From: Bradyrhizobiaceae bacterium
Lineage (GTDB): Bacteria; Pseudomonadota; Alphaproteobacteria; Rhizobiales; Xanthobacteraceae
Direction of reading: 5' to 3'
Assembly: GCA_947479905.1 (NCBI GenBank)
Contig: CANKBJ010000015.1
Span: 1 to 37,773, forward strand
Length of the DNA: 37,773 nt
Part shown: piece by piece, positions 23,534 through 34,407 of the stretch
Layout: the number at the start of each line of letters is the position of its first letter
How positions within the stretch are numbered: the stretch's first letter is position 1
The notes under the pieces: generated by a model
What the model saw: the letters and a program-made list of their open reading frames with translations, nothing else
The model's database searches: none
Told to the model about the DNA's origin: nothing
Translations under genes and position numbers: made by a program

Positions 23534-24379
23534 ATGTCCAACGACAAGCTCGCCAAAACCATCGACGAGGCTTTTGAAGCCCGCGACAAGATTACGCCGA
23601 AGACCAAAGGCGCGGTGCGCAAGGCGGTCGATACCGCGCTCGGCCTGCTCGACTCAGGCGCGGCGCGCGTCGCCGAGCGGCAGGCGGACGGCAACTGGCA
23701 GGTGAACCAGTGGCTGAAGAAGGCCGTGCTGCTGTCGTTCCGTTTGAACGACATGAGCGTGATCCAGGGCGGCCCCGGCAAGGCGGTGTGGTGGGACAAG
23801 GTCGATAGCAAGTTCAAGGGCTGGACCGCGGCGCGCTTCCGTAAAGAGGGCTTTCGCGCCGTGCCGGGCTGCGTCGTGCGCAAGTCGGCCTTCATCGCGC
23901 CCGGCGTGGTGCTGATGCCGTCTTTCGTCAATCTCGGCGCCCGCGTCGATAGCGGAACGATGGTCGACACCTGGGCGACCGTCGGCTCTTGCGCCCAGAT
24001 CGGCAAGCATGTGCATCTGTCCGGCGGTGTCGGCATTGGCGGCGTGCTTGAGCCGTTGCAGGCCGGCCCGGTGGTGATCGAAGACAACTGCTTTATCGGC
24101 GCGCGTTCGGAAGTGGTCGAGGGCGTGATCGTGCGCGAAGGCGCGGTGCTCGGCATGGGCGTCTATCTCGGCCAGTCGACCAAGATCGTCGACCGCTCAA
24201 CCGGCAAGGTGATGTATGGCGAAGTGCCGGCCTATTCGGTCGTCGTCTCCGGCACCATGCCGGGCAAGCCGATGCCGAACGGCGAGCCGGGGCCTAATCT
24301 CTACTGCGCCGTGATCGTCAAGCGCGTCGATGAGAAGACCCGCTCAAAGACGAGCATCAACGAGTTGCTGAGGGATTGA
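23534..24379 (+). CDS. dapD: Tetrahydrodipicolinate N-succinyltransferase
   Basis: Enzyme of the succinylase branch of lysine and diaminopimelate synthesis; it transfers succinyl from succinyl-CoA to tetrahydrodipicolinate. The 281 residues have an N-terminal helical domain ([19 protein letters not shown]) and a left-handed beta-helix of hexapeptide repeats (about 105-235: [56 protein letters not shown]). The start is ATG at 23534; the frame further upstream is non-conserved. The stop TGA overlaps the dapE ATG, so the two enzymes are cotranslated. Confidence 0.97.
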   Translation: MSNDKLAKTIDEAFEARDKITPKTKGAVRKAVDTALGLLDSGAARVAERQADGNWQVNQWLKKAVLLSFRLNDMSVIQGGPGKAVWWDKVDSKFKGWTAARFRKEGFRAVPGCVVRKSAFIAPGVVLMPSFVNLGARVDSGTMVDTWATVGSCAQIGKHVHLSGGVGIGGVLEPLQAGPVVIEDNCFIGARSEVVEGVIVREGAVLGMGVYLGQSTKIVDRSTGKVMYGEVPAYSVVVSGTMPGKPMPNGEPGPNLYCAVIVKRVDEKTRSKTSINELLRD

Positions 24380-25539
24380 TGCCCGCCGATCCGATTGCCC
24401 TGACGCAAGACCTCGTGCGCTGTCCGTCCGTGACGCCAGCCGAAGGCGGCGCGCTGGCGTTTCTTGAAAAGACGCTCGGTGCCGCCGGCTTCACCGTGCA
24501 CCGCATGACCTTCTCCGAGCCGGGCGCCGAGGACGTGGAAAATTTCTACGCCCGCATCGGCACGACAGGGCCGAATCTCGTTCTGGCCGGACACACCGAC
24601 GTTGTCCCGACGGGCGACGAAGCGGCGTGGACACATCCCCCTTTCGCCAGCAAGATCGACAACGGCATTCTCTATGGCCGCGGCACCACCGACATGAAAG
24701 GCGGCATCGCCTGCATGATGGCCGCCGCGCTCGATCATCTCGCCGCCAATGGCGGCAAGCCGAAGAAAGGCTCGATCTCGTTTCTGATCACCGGCGACGA
24801 GGAAGGCATCGCCGTCAACGGCACGCCGAAGCTGCTGCAATGGTGCGCCGAGCACGGCGAGACATTCGATCACTGCCTGCTCGGCGAGCCGAGCAACGTC
24901 ACCGAGCTGGGCGACACCATCAAGATCGGCCGGCGCGGCTCGCTCAACGGCCATCTGATCGTCACCGGTAAGCAGGGCCACGTCGCCTATCCCGACCGCG
25001 CCATCAATCCGGTGCGCGGCATCGTCAAATTGATCGACGCGATCCAGTCCGAGCCGCTCGACAAGGGCAACGCGAATTTTCCGCCGTCGAATCTCGAATT
25101 CGTCTCGGTCGATGTCGGCAACAAGACCGTCAACCTCATTCCCGGCGAAGCGCGGGCGCAGTTCAACATCCGCTTCAACGACATGCACACGCTCGATTCG
25201 CTCAAAGCGCTGTTGCAGCAACGCGCCGAAAAGGCGTCCCAAGGCAAGATCAAATTCGAATTCAAGTTCCAGCCGTCGAATGCCGGCGTGTTCGTCACCA
25301 AGCCCGGCCCGTTCACCGATATGGTGTCGGGCGCGGTCGAAAGCGTGACCGGACGCAAGCCGGTGCTGTCGACGACCGGCGGCACGTCGGATGCGCGCTT
25401 CATCACGCATTATTGCCCGGTGGTGGAATTCGGCCTGGTCGGCCAGACCATGCATCAGGTCGACGAGCGCGTGCCGGTCGGCGAGTTGACGGCACTGACG
25501 GCGATCTATCGCAAGATTATCGAGACTTATTTTGGCTGA
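24379..25539 (+). CDS. dapE: Succinyl-diaminopimelate desuccinylase
   Basis: Dinuclear zinc hydrolase that removes succinate from N-succinyl-LL-diaminopimelate, following DapD. The 386 residues carry the M20 metallopeptidase motifs: [11 protein letters not shown] (His72, Asp74), [10 protein letters not shown] (Asp105, bridging ligand) and LITGDEEG (Glu141 and Glu142, catalytic and metal). The dimerisation insert follows ([18 protein letters not shown]), and the last ligand His lies in [12 protein letters not shown]. The start is ATG at 24379, sharing a base with the dapD stop. It ends 1 bp before the convergent truA stop, with no terminator between them. Confidence 0.97.
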   Translation: MPADPIALTQDLVRCPSVTPAEGGALAFLEKTLGAAGFTVHRMTFSEPGAEDVENFYARIGTTGPNLVLAGHTDVVPTGDEAAWTHPPFASKIDNGILYGRGTTDMKGGIACMMAAALDHLAANGGKPKKGSISFLITGDEEGIAVNGTPKLLQWCAEHGETFDHCLLGEPSNVTELGDTIKIGRRGSLNGHLIVTGKQGHVAYPDRAINPVRGIVKLIDAIQSEPLDKGNANFPPSNLEFVSVDVGNKTVNLIPGEARAQFNIRFNDMHTLDSLKALLQQRAEKASQGKIKFEFKFQPSNAGVFVTKPGPFTDMVSGAVESVTGRKPVLSTTGGTSDARFITHYCPVVEFGLVGQTMHQVDERVPVGELTALTAIYRKIIETYFG

Positions 25540-25540
25540 A

Positions 25541-26287
25541 TCAATAATCCACCTTCATCAGATAAAGCCCGTCCGGCGGCGCCACTGTGCCGCAGGCGGC
25601 GCGGTCGCGCGCTTGCAGCGCGTTCCACAAATCGTCGGCGCTCCACGCGCCCGGCCCGATCAGCCCCGTATTGACCAGCGAGCCGACCATCGAACGCACC
25701 TGATTGTGCAGGAACGAGCGCGCCGAGGAAAACACATGGACTTCCTCGCCGACGCGCGCGACGTCGAGCCGGTCGAGCGTCTTGTTGGGCGACTGGGCCT
25801 GACACTCGGTCGACCGGAACGTCGTGAAGTCGTGCTTGCCGAGTAGCCGCTGCGCCGCGGCGTGCATCGCTTCGGCGTCGAGGGACCGCACCACGCGCCA
25901 TGCGTATTTCCGCTCGACGGTGAGATCGGGCCGGCGATTGATAATGCGATAGAAATAGTGCCGCTTCATCGCCGAGTGGCGCGCGTCGAAATCATCCGCC
26001 GCGCGCTCGGCCTTGAGCACCGCGACCGGATGCGGCCGCAAATGCGCATTGAGCGCGTCACGCACCGTGTCGGTTTCCCACTCACGCGCGAGTTCGACGC
26101 TGGCGACCTGTCCGCGCGCATGAACGCCGGCATCGGTGCGCCCGGCGCCCTGAACCGGCACGCTTTCGCCGGTCAGCGCCGTCACCGCCTTGGTCAGCAC
26201 GCCCTGCACGGTGATCTGGTCGGCCTGGCTCTGCCAGCCGCAGAACGGCGCGCCGTCATATTCGATGGTCAACTTGTAGCGCGGCAT
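25541..26287 (-). CDS. truA: tRNA pseudouridine(38-40) synthase TruA
   Basis: Modifies uridines 38-40 in the tRNA anticodon stem-loop. The 248 residues begin with the typical [18 protein letters not shown], contain catalytic Asp52 in [15 protein letters not shown], and show [13 protein letters not shown] and [20 protein letters not shown]. Length is normal. In Rhizobiales truA usually follows fmt directly; here 1.6 kb separates them, with two plus-strand genes in between. Confidence 0.97.
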   Translation of the reverse strand: MPRYKLTIEYDGAPFCGWQSQADQITVQGVLTKAVTALTGESVPVQGAGRTDAGVHARGQVASVELAREWETDTVRDALNAHLRPHPVAVLKAERAADDFDARHSAMKRHYFYRIINRRPDLTVERKYAWRVVRSLDAEAMHAAAQRLLGKHDFTTFRSTECQAQSPNKTLDRLDVARVGEEVHVFSSARSFLHNQVRSMVGSLVNTGLIGPGAWSADDLWNALQARDRAACGTVAPPDGLYLMKVDY

Positions 26288-26386
26288 AGGGCCTGTTTCT
26301 CGTAAAGAACGGGCGTTTGATTAGCATCTATTCGCCAAAAGTCACGGAATGCCAGCCAATCCAGTAATGCTCGATAGACGACATAA

Positions 26387-26400
26387 TTGACCTGAATCAA
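26387..26400. promoter_or_regulatory. FixK/Fnr-type box upstream of the soluble kinase
   Basis: TTGACCTGAATCAA fits TTGAC-N4-ATCAA, the Fnr/FixK consensus, 85 bp before the kinase start. With the class II spacing the start would fall near 26435, but the hexamer expected at 26423-26428 is poor (weak GGATTT at 26425). The divergent truA lies on the other side, 100 bp away, and could also be the target. Confidence 0.45.
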
Positions 26401-26484
26401 CACAATCCATGGTGGCCCGTAGCAGGATTTACCTCTCGGAACTCAGCCCGGTTGCGGGGTTCGCGTGGTTGGGGAACTGGTGCC

Positions 26485-27255
26485 ATGAGCCTCAGACAAC
26501 TTGAATGCCACGCCGCTTCGCCGGGTGGTGCCGTGGCGACTGTAGGCTCGCCCCGCACAGCGGAGAGCTACGAAGACGAGATCGTCGAGCATCGCAATAC
26601 GGCGACCCTTCTGCGCGCCGAGATCGTCAAAGACGAGGATCTCCTTCGCCAGAGGGACCAGTTGATCGATCAGCAATCGCTGGCAAACAGCGAATCTATC
26701 CATCGGTTGCTGAATGACCTGCAAATCGTCGTCAGCCTGCTTTCGCTGCAAAGCCGCAAATCGGCGGACGCGGAGACCGCGTCGCAGCTGACCGCCGCGG
26801 CCAGCCGGGTGGCGACGATCGCGCGCGTGCATCGGCGCCTGCAGAGCCTCGATCATGTGCAAAGTCTCGCCCTCAAACAATTTCTCGTGGATTTTTGCGT
26901 CGACTTTTCCACGTTACTGGGCGCGGATCAGGCCATTGCCGTCGAAGGAATTGAAATTCCCGTGCCGCGCAACACCGGTATTCCGCTCAGTCTGATCGTC
27001 AACGAGCTTATAACCAATGCGGTGAAATACGGCACCGGCCGGATCACGGTGCTGCTGGAACCCCACTCAAAAAGGCGCTACGCACTTTCGGTCTGCAACG
27101 ACGGCCCGGCATTGCCGGACGGATTCGATCTGACCGCCGGCAACGGCCAGGGGATGCGGATAATCCGGTCGTTTGTGGAACGGATCGGCGGTGAATTATG
27201 CGTTAGCCGCCGCGACGAAAACCAAGGAACGCGATTCACCGTGCTGTTCGGCTAA
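26485..27255 (+). CDS. Soluble HisKA_2-type histidine kinase without a sensor domain
   Basis: A 256-residue kinase. It begins with about 25 unstructured residues and a coiled coil (about 28-66), then a HisKA_2 segment with a less usual H-box, ESIHRLLNDLQIVVSLLSLQ (His73), where relatives read HHRVKNNLQ. The HATPase_c domain has N box SLIVNELITNAVKYG, a G1 region reading VCNDGPALP (Asn-Asp-Gly instead of Asp-x-Gly), and G2 GNGQGMRIIRSF. No PAS, GAF or membrane segment is present, so input must come from another protein. The start is ATG at 26485. It and the next gene lie between truA and fmt. No receiver gene is adjacent. Confidence 0.85.
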   Translation: MSLRQLECHAASPGGAVATVGSPRTAESYEDEIVEHRNTATLLRAEIVKDEDLLRQRDQLIDQQSLANSESIHRLLNDLQIVVSLLSLQSRKSADAETASQLTAAASRVATIARVHRRLQSLDHVQSLALKQFLVDFCVDFSTLLGADQAIAVEGIEIPVPRNTGIPLSLIVNELITNAVKYGTGRITVLLEPHSKRRYALSVCNDGPALPDGFDLTAGNGQGMRIIRSFVERIGGELCVSRRDENQGTRFTVLFG

Positions 27256-27326
27256 AGCGGGAAAGCACCGCGACTGCAATTCCCGGCACTTGACGCAAAA
27301 TCCGACGAATGAACGGCGCGTCTCGT

Positions 27327-27367
27327 TTGATACACCTCAAACCGCGCGGCGGCACGCCTCCTATCAT
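27327..27367 (+). promoter_or_regulatory. FixK/Fnr-type promoter of the PNPOx-like gene
   Basis: TTGATACACCTCAA (27327-27340) matches TTGA-N6-TCAA, and TATCAT at 27362-27367 gives a -10 whose start near 27374 would put the box centre at about -41, the class II position. The leader would be only about 10-17 nt and holds the Shine-Dalgarno. The right half (CTCAA) is less ideal than ATCAA. Confidence 0.5.
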
Positions 27368-27390
27368 CGGCCAAACCGAGAGGCATGCCC

Positions 27391-27903
27391 ATGAATAAAG
27401 CATTCAAGCAGCAGATCGTCGATCTGTTGAATGGCGACCGTATCATGACACTGGCCACCAACCGCGCCGATGGCTGGCCGCAGGCGACCGTCGTCGGCTA
27501 CGCCAATGATGGGCTTTTCATTTATGCCCTGATCGCCCGCGCCAGCCAGAAATGGGCCAACATCCTGCGCGATCCGCGCGTGTCTATCGCCATCGCCCGG
27601 GATTATCCCGATCCGATGCAAATCAAGGGCCTGTCGATCGCCGCGCGCGCGGCCGAGGCTACCGACCCCGCCGAGCGGGAGCGCGTGGCCGCGCTTTTTC
27701 TCAAGCGCTATCCCGAATACAAGACCATGCCGAGCCCGGCGGCGGCGGAGATGCCTTTGGTGCGGTTCACGCCGGAGATCGTCTCGATCCTCGATTACTC
27801 GAAAGGCTTCGGCCACACCGATCTGGTGAGGACCACCGACGCCAATCTGCCCGAGGTCATCGACTCACCACGCACGCACTGGTCTTTGGTCGCGCCGAAC
27901 TAG
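27391..27903 (+). CDS. Pyridoxamine 5'-phosphate oxidase-related FMN-binding protein
   Basis: A 170-residue split-barrel flavin-binding protein of the PNPOx-like superfamily, not the B6 enzyme PdxH itself. The N-terminal LLNGDRIMTLATNRADGWPQ and ATVVGYANDGLFIYALI strands, KWANILRDPRVSIAIARDY, and the MQIKGLSIAARA barrel strand fit the fold. The ATG at 27391 is best spaced from AGAGG; an ATG two codons earlier (27385) is too close to it. It is preceded by a FixK-type promoter and followed by the convergent fmt (stops 3 bp apart). An FMN- or F420-type redox or heme-related role is possible, but the substrate is unknown. Confidence 0.85.
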   Translation: MNKAFKQQIVDLLNGDRIMTLATNRADGWPQATVVGYANDGLFIYALIARASQKWANILRDPRVSIAIARDYPDPMQIKGLSIAARAAEATDPAERERVAALFLKRYPEYKTMPSPAAAEMPLVRFTPEIVSILDYSKGFGHTDLVRTTDANLPEVIDSPRTHWSLVAPN

Positions 27904-27906
27904 CGC

Positions 27907-28839
27907 TCAGGCCAGTTGCGCGCCGGCCTTGACCGGCGTGCCGCGCAGGAAGTCGCTCGCTTGCATCGGCTGCTTGCCGGCGCGCTGGATCTGCACAAGG
28001 CGGATGGCGCCGTCGCCGCAGGCAATGGTGAGATTGTCGTCGAGCGCGGCGCCAGGCGCGCCTGAACCCTTGGCCAAAGTCGTGCGCAGCGCCTTGACGC
28101 GCACGCCGTCGAGTTCGAACCAGGCGCCGGGAAACGGCGACAGACCGCGAATGTGGTTATGAACGTCAAAGGCCTGCTTCGACCAGTCGATGCGAGTTTC
28201 CGACTTTGAAATCTTCTCGGCATAAGTGACGCCGGCGTCCGGCTGCGGCGTTAGTTGAAGCGCGCCGCGTTCGGCGGCGGCGAGCGCGACCGGCATCAGC
28301 CGCGCGCCTTGCTGCGCCAACGCATCATGCAGTTCGCCGGCGGTCATATCCGACAGGATCGGAAGCGCTTCGCGCATTCCTGATTCTTTGGCCATCGCGC
28401 CGGTGTCGAGGCCTTCGTCCATTTGCATGATGGTGACGCCAGACGCCTTGTCGCCAGCCATCACCGCGCGGTTAATGGGAGCAGCGCCGCGCCAGCGCGG
28501 CAGCAGTGAAGCGTGGACGTTGAAGCAGCCGAGACGCGGCGCGTCGAGGACCGGCTTGGGCAGGATCAGGCCATAGGCGACCACTACCGCGGCATCGGCG
28601 TTGTGCGCGGCGAATGCCGCCTGCGCCGCCTCGTCGCGCAAGGTCTTCGGCGTGAACACCGGCAGCGCCAGCCGCCGCGCCTCGCGCTCGACCGGCGTCA
28701 CCTGCATGTCCATGCCGCGCCCGGCGGGCTTCGCCGCGCGGGTATAGACCGCGACGATGTCGTGACCGGCGGCCGTGAGCGCCAGCAAGGTCGGCACCGC
28801 GAAATCGGGCGTGCCCATGAAGATGAGGCGGAGGGGCAT
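27907..28839 (-). CDS. fmt: Methionyl-tRNA formyltransferase
   Basis: Formylates initiator Met-tRNA using 10-formyl-THF. The 310 residues show the N-terminal [19 protein letters not shown], the catalytic [17 protein letters not shown] (Asn107, His109) and Asp145 in [11 protein letters not shown], then a C-terminal OB-like domain ([14 protein letters not shown]). The start ATG at 28839 is chosen because an extension to 28944 reads repeat DNA (LFPPHKGEG). It lies downstream of def, separated by 58 bp that hold a palindromic hairpin. Confidence 0.97.
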   Translation of the reverse strand: MPLRLIFMGTPDFAVPTLLALTAAGHDIVAVYTRAAKPAGRGMDMQVTPVEREARRLALPVFTPKTLRDEAAQAAFAAHNADAAVVVAYGLILPKPVLDAPRLGCFNVHASLLPRWRGAAPINRAVMAGDKASGVTIMQMDEGLDTGAMAKESGMREALPILSDMTAGELHDALAQQGARLMPVALAAAERGALQLTPQPDAGVTYAEKISKSETRIDWSKQAFDVHNHIRGLSPFPGAWFELDGVRVKALRTTLAKGSGAPGAALDDNLTIACGDGAIRLVQIQRAGKQPMQASDFLRGTPVKAGAQLA

Positions 28840-28855
28840 GGAGCGGTCTCTGCTC

Positions 28856-28876
28856 CCCTCCCCCTTGTGGGGAGGG
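28856..28876. repeat. Palindromic hairpin between def and fmt
   Basis: CCCTCCCC (28856-28863) and GGGGAGGG (28869-28876) form a perfect stem with loop CTTGT. The same loop and stem class recur at 35474-35496 between ybaB and recR. It lies 17 bp upstream of the fmt start. Confidence 0.75.
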
Positions 28877-28897
28877 AAAAGGAAGCGGGTGACGGTA

Positions 28898-29458
28898 CTA
28901 CCCAATATGATGCGACGGCTCTTTGTCGTCGGCGAGCGGGCCATCGCCGCCCGACTTCTTCGCCGCCTTCTTGAACTTCTTCATCACCATGTCGCGCTTG
29001 AGCTTGGAAATATGGTCGATGAACAAGACGCCGTTGAGGTGGTCGATCTCGTGCTGCAAGCAGGTCGAGAGCAGACCCTCGGCGGTGAGTTCCTGCTGCT
29101 TGCCGTCGATGTCGAGAAATTTGACCTTGATCGAGGCCGGCCGCACGACCTCCTCGTAATATTCCGGGATCGACAGGCAGCCTTCCTCATAAACCGAGGT
29201 CTCGTCCGACGACCAGACGATCTCCGGATTGATGAAGACCCGCGGATCTTTCGGCTCTTCCTTGCCGGCGACATCCATGGTGATCAGCCGCAGCGGCTCG
29301 CCGATCTGGATGGCGGCCAGGCCAATGCCGGGCGCCTCGTACATGGTGTCGAACATGTCATCGACCAGCGCGCGCACGGGCGCGTCGATGGTCTTGACCA
29401 GTTCCGACTTCAGCCGGAGTTTCTTTTCGGGAATGATGAGAATGTCACGGATCGCCAT
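28898..29458 (-). CDS. def: Peptide deformylase
   Basis: Metallohydrolase that removes the N-formyl group from nascent proteins. The 186 residues have the three signature motifs: motif 1 [10 protein letters not shown] (usual GxGLAAxQ), motif 2 EGCLSIP with metal ligand Cys94, and motif 3 QHEIDHLNG with His136, His140 and catalytic Glu137. The C-terminus is a Lys-rich tail ([11 protein letters not shown]). The ATG at 29458 has no Shine-Dalgarno, and a promoter lies so close that the mRNA may be leaderless. It pairs functionally with fmt downstream and is divergent from rmuC. Confidence 0.97.
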   Translation of the reverse strand: MAIRDILIIPEKKLRLKSELVKTIDAPVRALVDDMFDTMYEAPGIGLAAIQIGEPLRLITMDVAGKEEPKDPRVFINPEIVWSSDETSVYEEGCLSIPEYYEEVVRPASIKVKFLDIDGKQQELTAEGLLSTCLQHEIDHLNGVLFIDHISKLKRDMVMKKFKKAAKKSGGDGPLADDKEPSHHIG

Positions 29459-29465
29459 GGGCGCG

Positions 29466-29493
29466 ATTTAAGGGCTGGGGCTGGCGGGGTCAA
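29466..29493 (-). promoter_or_regulatory. Candidate promoter of def (near-leaderless)
   Basis: On the minus strand TTGACC (29493-29488), a 16-bp spacer and TTAAAT (29471-29466). The expected start, 6-7 bp on, is at about 29459-29460, next to the def ATG at 29458. This fits the absence of a ribosome-binding site. Tentative. Confidence 0.4.
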
Positions 29494-29596
29494 TGGAGGG
29501 GTTTTCGGCCGTTTCGGAGCCTTGAGCCGCCCGGCCAATGGCCGTACCGTTCGCCCTTCGTTCGCACCCGCGCCCGAATCACGCTAGAAGCGGCCC

Positions 29597-30736
29597 ATGC
29601 TGCAAAACCTCACCCTTCAAGACCTCATGCTGCCGCAAAACCTGCCACTGTTGATCGGGCTGGCCATCGGCCTGCTGCTCATCATCGGGCTGGTGACCGT
29701 GATCGCGCTGCTGATGCGCAAGCCGGAACCCGTGGCCGATCCGGAAGCCGACCAGCGCCTGCGCGAGTTGAACGCGCGGCTCGATGCCATGGGAAGCTGG
29801 TTGCAGAACTCACACACCCAGCTTCAGCACACGGTGAATACGCGGCTCGACGCGGTCAGCCAGAATCTCGGCGAGTCGATGAAGACGACGACCAAGAACA
29901 CCACCGACCATTTGCAGCAACTGCATGCGCGCCTCGCCGTGATCGACAACGCGCAGAAGAACATCACCGACCTGGCCGGCACCGTGACGTCGTTGCAGAA
30001 CGTGCTGTCGAACAAGCAGTCGCGCGGCGCTTTCGGCCAGGGGCAACTGGAAGCGATCGTCGCCGATGTGCTGCCCAAGGGCGCCTATGAGTTTCAGTAC
30101 ACTTTGTCGAACCGCACCAAGCCGGACTGCGTCGTGTTCATGCCGGACTCCGGCCCGCTGGTGATCGACGCCAAGTTTCCGCTCGAGGCGATGACGGCGT
30201 TGCGCGCCGCGACCACCGACGAGGAGCGCAAGTTCGCCGTGGCCCGCGTCAAGGCGGACATCGCCAAGCACGTCACCGACATTGCCGGCAAGTATCTCAT
30301 TCCCGGCGAGACGCAGGACATCGCGCTGATGTTCATTCCGTCCGAGTCGGTTTACGCCGACCTGCACGAGCAATTCGACGACGTGGTGCAGAAGGCGCAG
30401 CGCGCGCGCGTCATGATCGTGTCGCCGACTTTGATGGTGATGGCGATCCAGGTCATCAAGCAGGTGCGCAAGGACGCCGAAATGCGCGAGGCCGCCGACC
30501 AGATCCGCACCGAGGTCGGCATGATGATGAAGGACGTGACCTTGCTCAGCGACCGCGTGCGCAAATTGCAGAACCACCTGAACCAGACCAATACCGACAT
30601 CGACGCCATTTTGATCTCGACCGGCAAGATCGAGAAGCGCGGCGGCAAGATCGAGGCGCTGGAATTCGACGCCGACAATCCGGCCAGCGCCGACCTGCTT
30701 GCCGCGCCGCTGCGAAAATTGGGCGCGGCGGAGTGA
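29597..30736 (+). CDS. rmuC: DNA recombination protein RmuC
   Basis: A 379-residue RmuC-family protein, a predicted nuclease-fold protein that limits inversions at short repeats. An N-terminal membrane helix (LLIGLAIGLLLIIGLVTVIA, about 18-38) is followed by a long coiled coil (about 45-125) and the RmuC domain with GAYEFQYTLSNRTKPDCVVF, the active-site-like LVIDAKFPLEAM, and LMFIPSESVYADL. The C-terminus is helical (VRKLQNHLNQTNTDIDAI). The start is ATG at 29597. It is divergent from def across 138 bp. Confidence 0.94.
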   Translation: MLQNLTLQDLMLPQNLPLLIGLAIGLLLIIGLVTVIALLMRKPEPVADPEADQRLRELNARLDAMGSWLQNSHTQLQHTVNTRLDAVSQNLGESMKTTTKNTTDHLQQLHARLAVIDNAQKNITDLAGTVTSLQNVLSNKQSRGAFGQGQLEAIVADVLPKGAYEFQYTLSNRTKPDCVVFMPDSGPLVIDAKFPLEAMTALRAATTDEERKFAVARVKADIAKHVTDIAGKYLIPGETQDIALMFIPSESVYADLHEQFDDVVQKAQRARVMIVSPTLMVMAIQVIKQVRKDAEMREAADQIRTEVGMMMKDVTLLSDRVRKLQNHLNQTNTDIDAILISTGKIEKRGGKIEALEFDADNPASADLLAAPLRKLGAAE

Positions 30737-30763
30737 TTTTATTTATTGGAGCGGGACGCTTCT

Positions 30764-30919
30764 TCTTCCCTCTCCCCGCCTGCGGGGAGAGGGTGGCGAG
30801 TGCTGAAAGCACGAGCCGGGTGAGGGGCATCTCGTGCAACATCGACGCCCCCCTCACCCGACCCGCCTCCGCTAACGCTTCGGCGGGCCGACCTCTCCCC
30901 GCACGCGGGGAGAAGTAAA
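30764..30919. repeat. Long palindromic intergenic repeat, variant type
   Basis: About 156 bp between rmuC and ampG, starting CTTCTTCCCTCTCCCCGC and ending GCGGGGAGAAGTAAAG. The layout resembles the repeats at 19376 and 22649 (terminal C/G-rich hairpins, GAGGGTGGCGAG near the start, CCGGGTGAGGGG, CCCCTCACCCGACCC) but the sequence is a distinct subfamily. It ends 10 bp before the ampG ATG, so it may influence ampG translation. Nothing else is in this 192-bp gap. Confidence 0.75.
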
Positions 30920-30928
30920 GAAAAGCCA

Positions 30929-33495
<2,567 letters not shown>

Positions 33496-33510
33496 TCAAG
33501 CGCACTTTCT

Positions 33511-33520
33511 TTTGTACAAA
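33511..33520. promoter_or_regulatory. Palindrome in the pobA-pobR divergent gap
   Basis: TTTGTACAAA is a perfect 10-bp palindrome 6 bp before the preferred pobR ATG and about 80 bp upstream of pobA. It could be an operator or part of a promoter; AraC-type sites are often direct rather than inverted repeats, so its role is open. Confidence 0.3.
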
Positions 33521-33526
33521 TCGAAC

Positions 33527-34396
33527 ATGGCGCGCAGCCCGCTCAAACCGGCGATCCTGTCCTACAACCTCTTCGGCGAGGTGCGCGACCTACCGGACGT
33601 CGTCCATTGCGAGACGATCGCGGCGCGCTCGGTGCTGCACGATTGGGAGTTCGCACCGCACCGCCACGCACGCCTGCATCAGGTCTTGCTGATCGCCCGT
33701 GGCGGCGGCCGGGCGACTTTGGAGGGTCGCGAGCACCGCTTAAGGCCGATGAGTGCGGTCAACGTGCCGGCCGGCCAGGTACACGGATTCCAATTCAAGC
33801 CAGGAACGCAAGGCTGGGTGGTCACACTGACCAGCGAAACGCTGGACGCGGTGCTGACGCCGCCGGAAGGGGTCGGTCGCGCTTTGTCGGAAGCCGCGGT
33901 GCTGCGCGGCACGCCGCCGATGCGCCGGCTGATGACGGAGATTTTCGCCGAGCATGGCGGCCGCGACTTCGCCCGCGCCCATGTCCTCAAGGCGCTGTCG
34001 GCGACTTTGCTCGGGCTGGTGGCGCGGGCCATGACGGCGAACAAGGCACGCGGCGGGCCGGTGCATAGCGCCGGCCTGATCGGAAAATTCGAGGCAATGC
34101 TCGACGAACATTTCCACGAACACTGGACGGTCGCGCATTACGCCGGCGCGCTCAAGGTGACACCGACGCATCTCAGCCGGCTGACGCGCGAGGCCTTCGG
34201 CTGTCCGGCGTCGCACATGATCCGCGACCGCGTCGTGCGCGAGGCGCGGCGCAATCTTGTTTACACGAACCTGTCGATATCGACGATCGCCTATGCGCTC
34301 GGCTTCGACGATCCGGCCTATTTCAGCCGCACCTTCGCGCTCGCCACCGGCCTGTCGCCGCGCGAATTCCGTGAGCGGATCTACGCGGCCAAATAA
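33527..34396 (+). CDS. pobR: AraC-family regulator (likely PobR)
   Basis: A 289-residue regulator. The N-terminal cupin-like ligand-binding domain (about 10-100) has LHDWEFAPHRHARLHQVLLI and VNVPAGQVHGFQF. The C-terminal AraC double HTH (about 203-289) has HWTVAHYAGALKVTPTHLSR, LTREAFGCPASHMIRDRVV, and the second helix-turn-helix ISTIAYALGFDDPAYFSRTF, ending ATGLSPREFRERI. Placement divergent from pobA indicates activation of pobA by 4-hydroxybenzoate. The start is the ATG at 33527 (MARSPLKPAILSYN); an ATG at 33491 would add 12 residues. No strong Shine-Dalgarno precedes either. Confidence 0.88.
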   Translation: MARSPLKPAILSYNLFGEVRDLPDVVHCETIAARSVLHDWEFAPHRHARLHQVLLIARGGGRATLEGREHRLRPMSAVNVPAGQVHGFQFKPGTQGWVVTLTSETLDAVLTPPEGVGRALSEAAVLRGTPPMRRLMTEIFAEHGGRDFARAHVLKALSATLLGLVARAMTANKARGGPVHSAGLIGKFEAMLDEHFHEHWTVAHYAGALKVTPTHLSRLTREAFGCPASHMIRDRVVREARRNLVYTNLSISTIAYALGFDDPAYFSRTFALATGLSPREFRERIYAAK

Positions 34397-34407
34397 GCCT
34401 TAAATAA

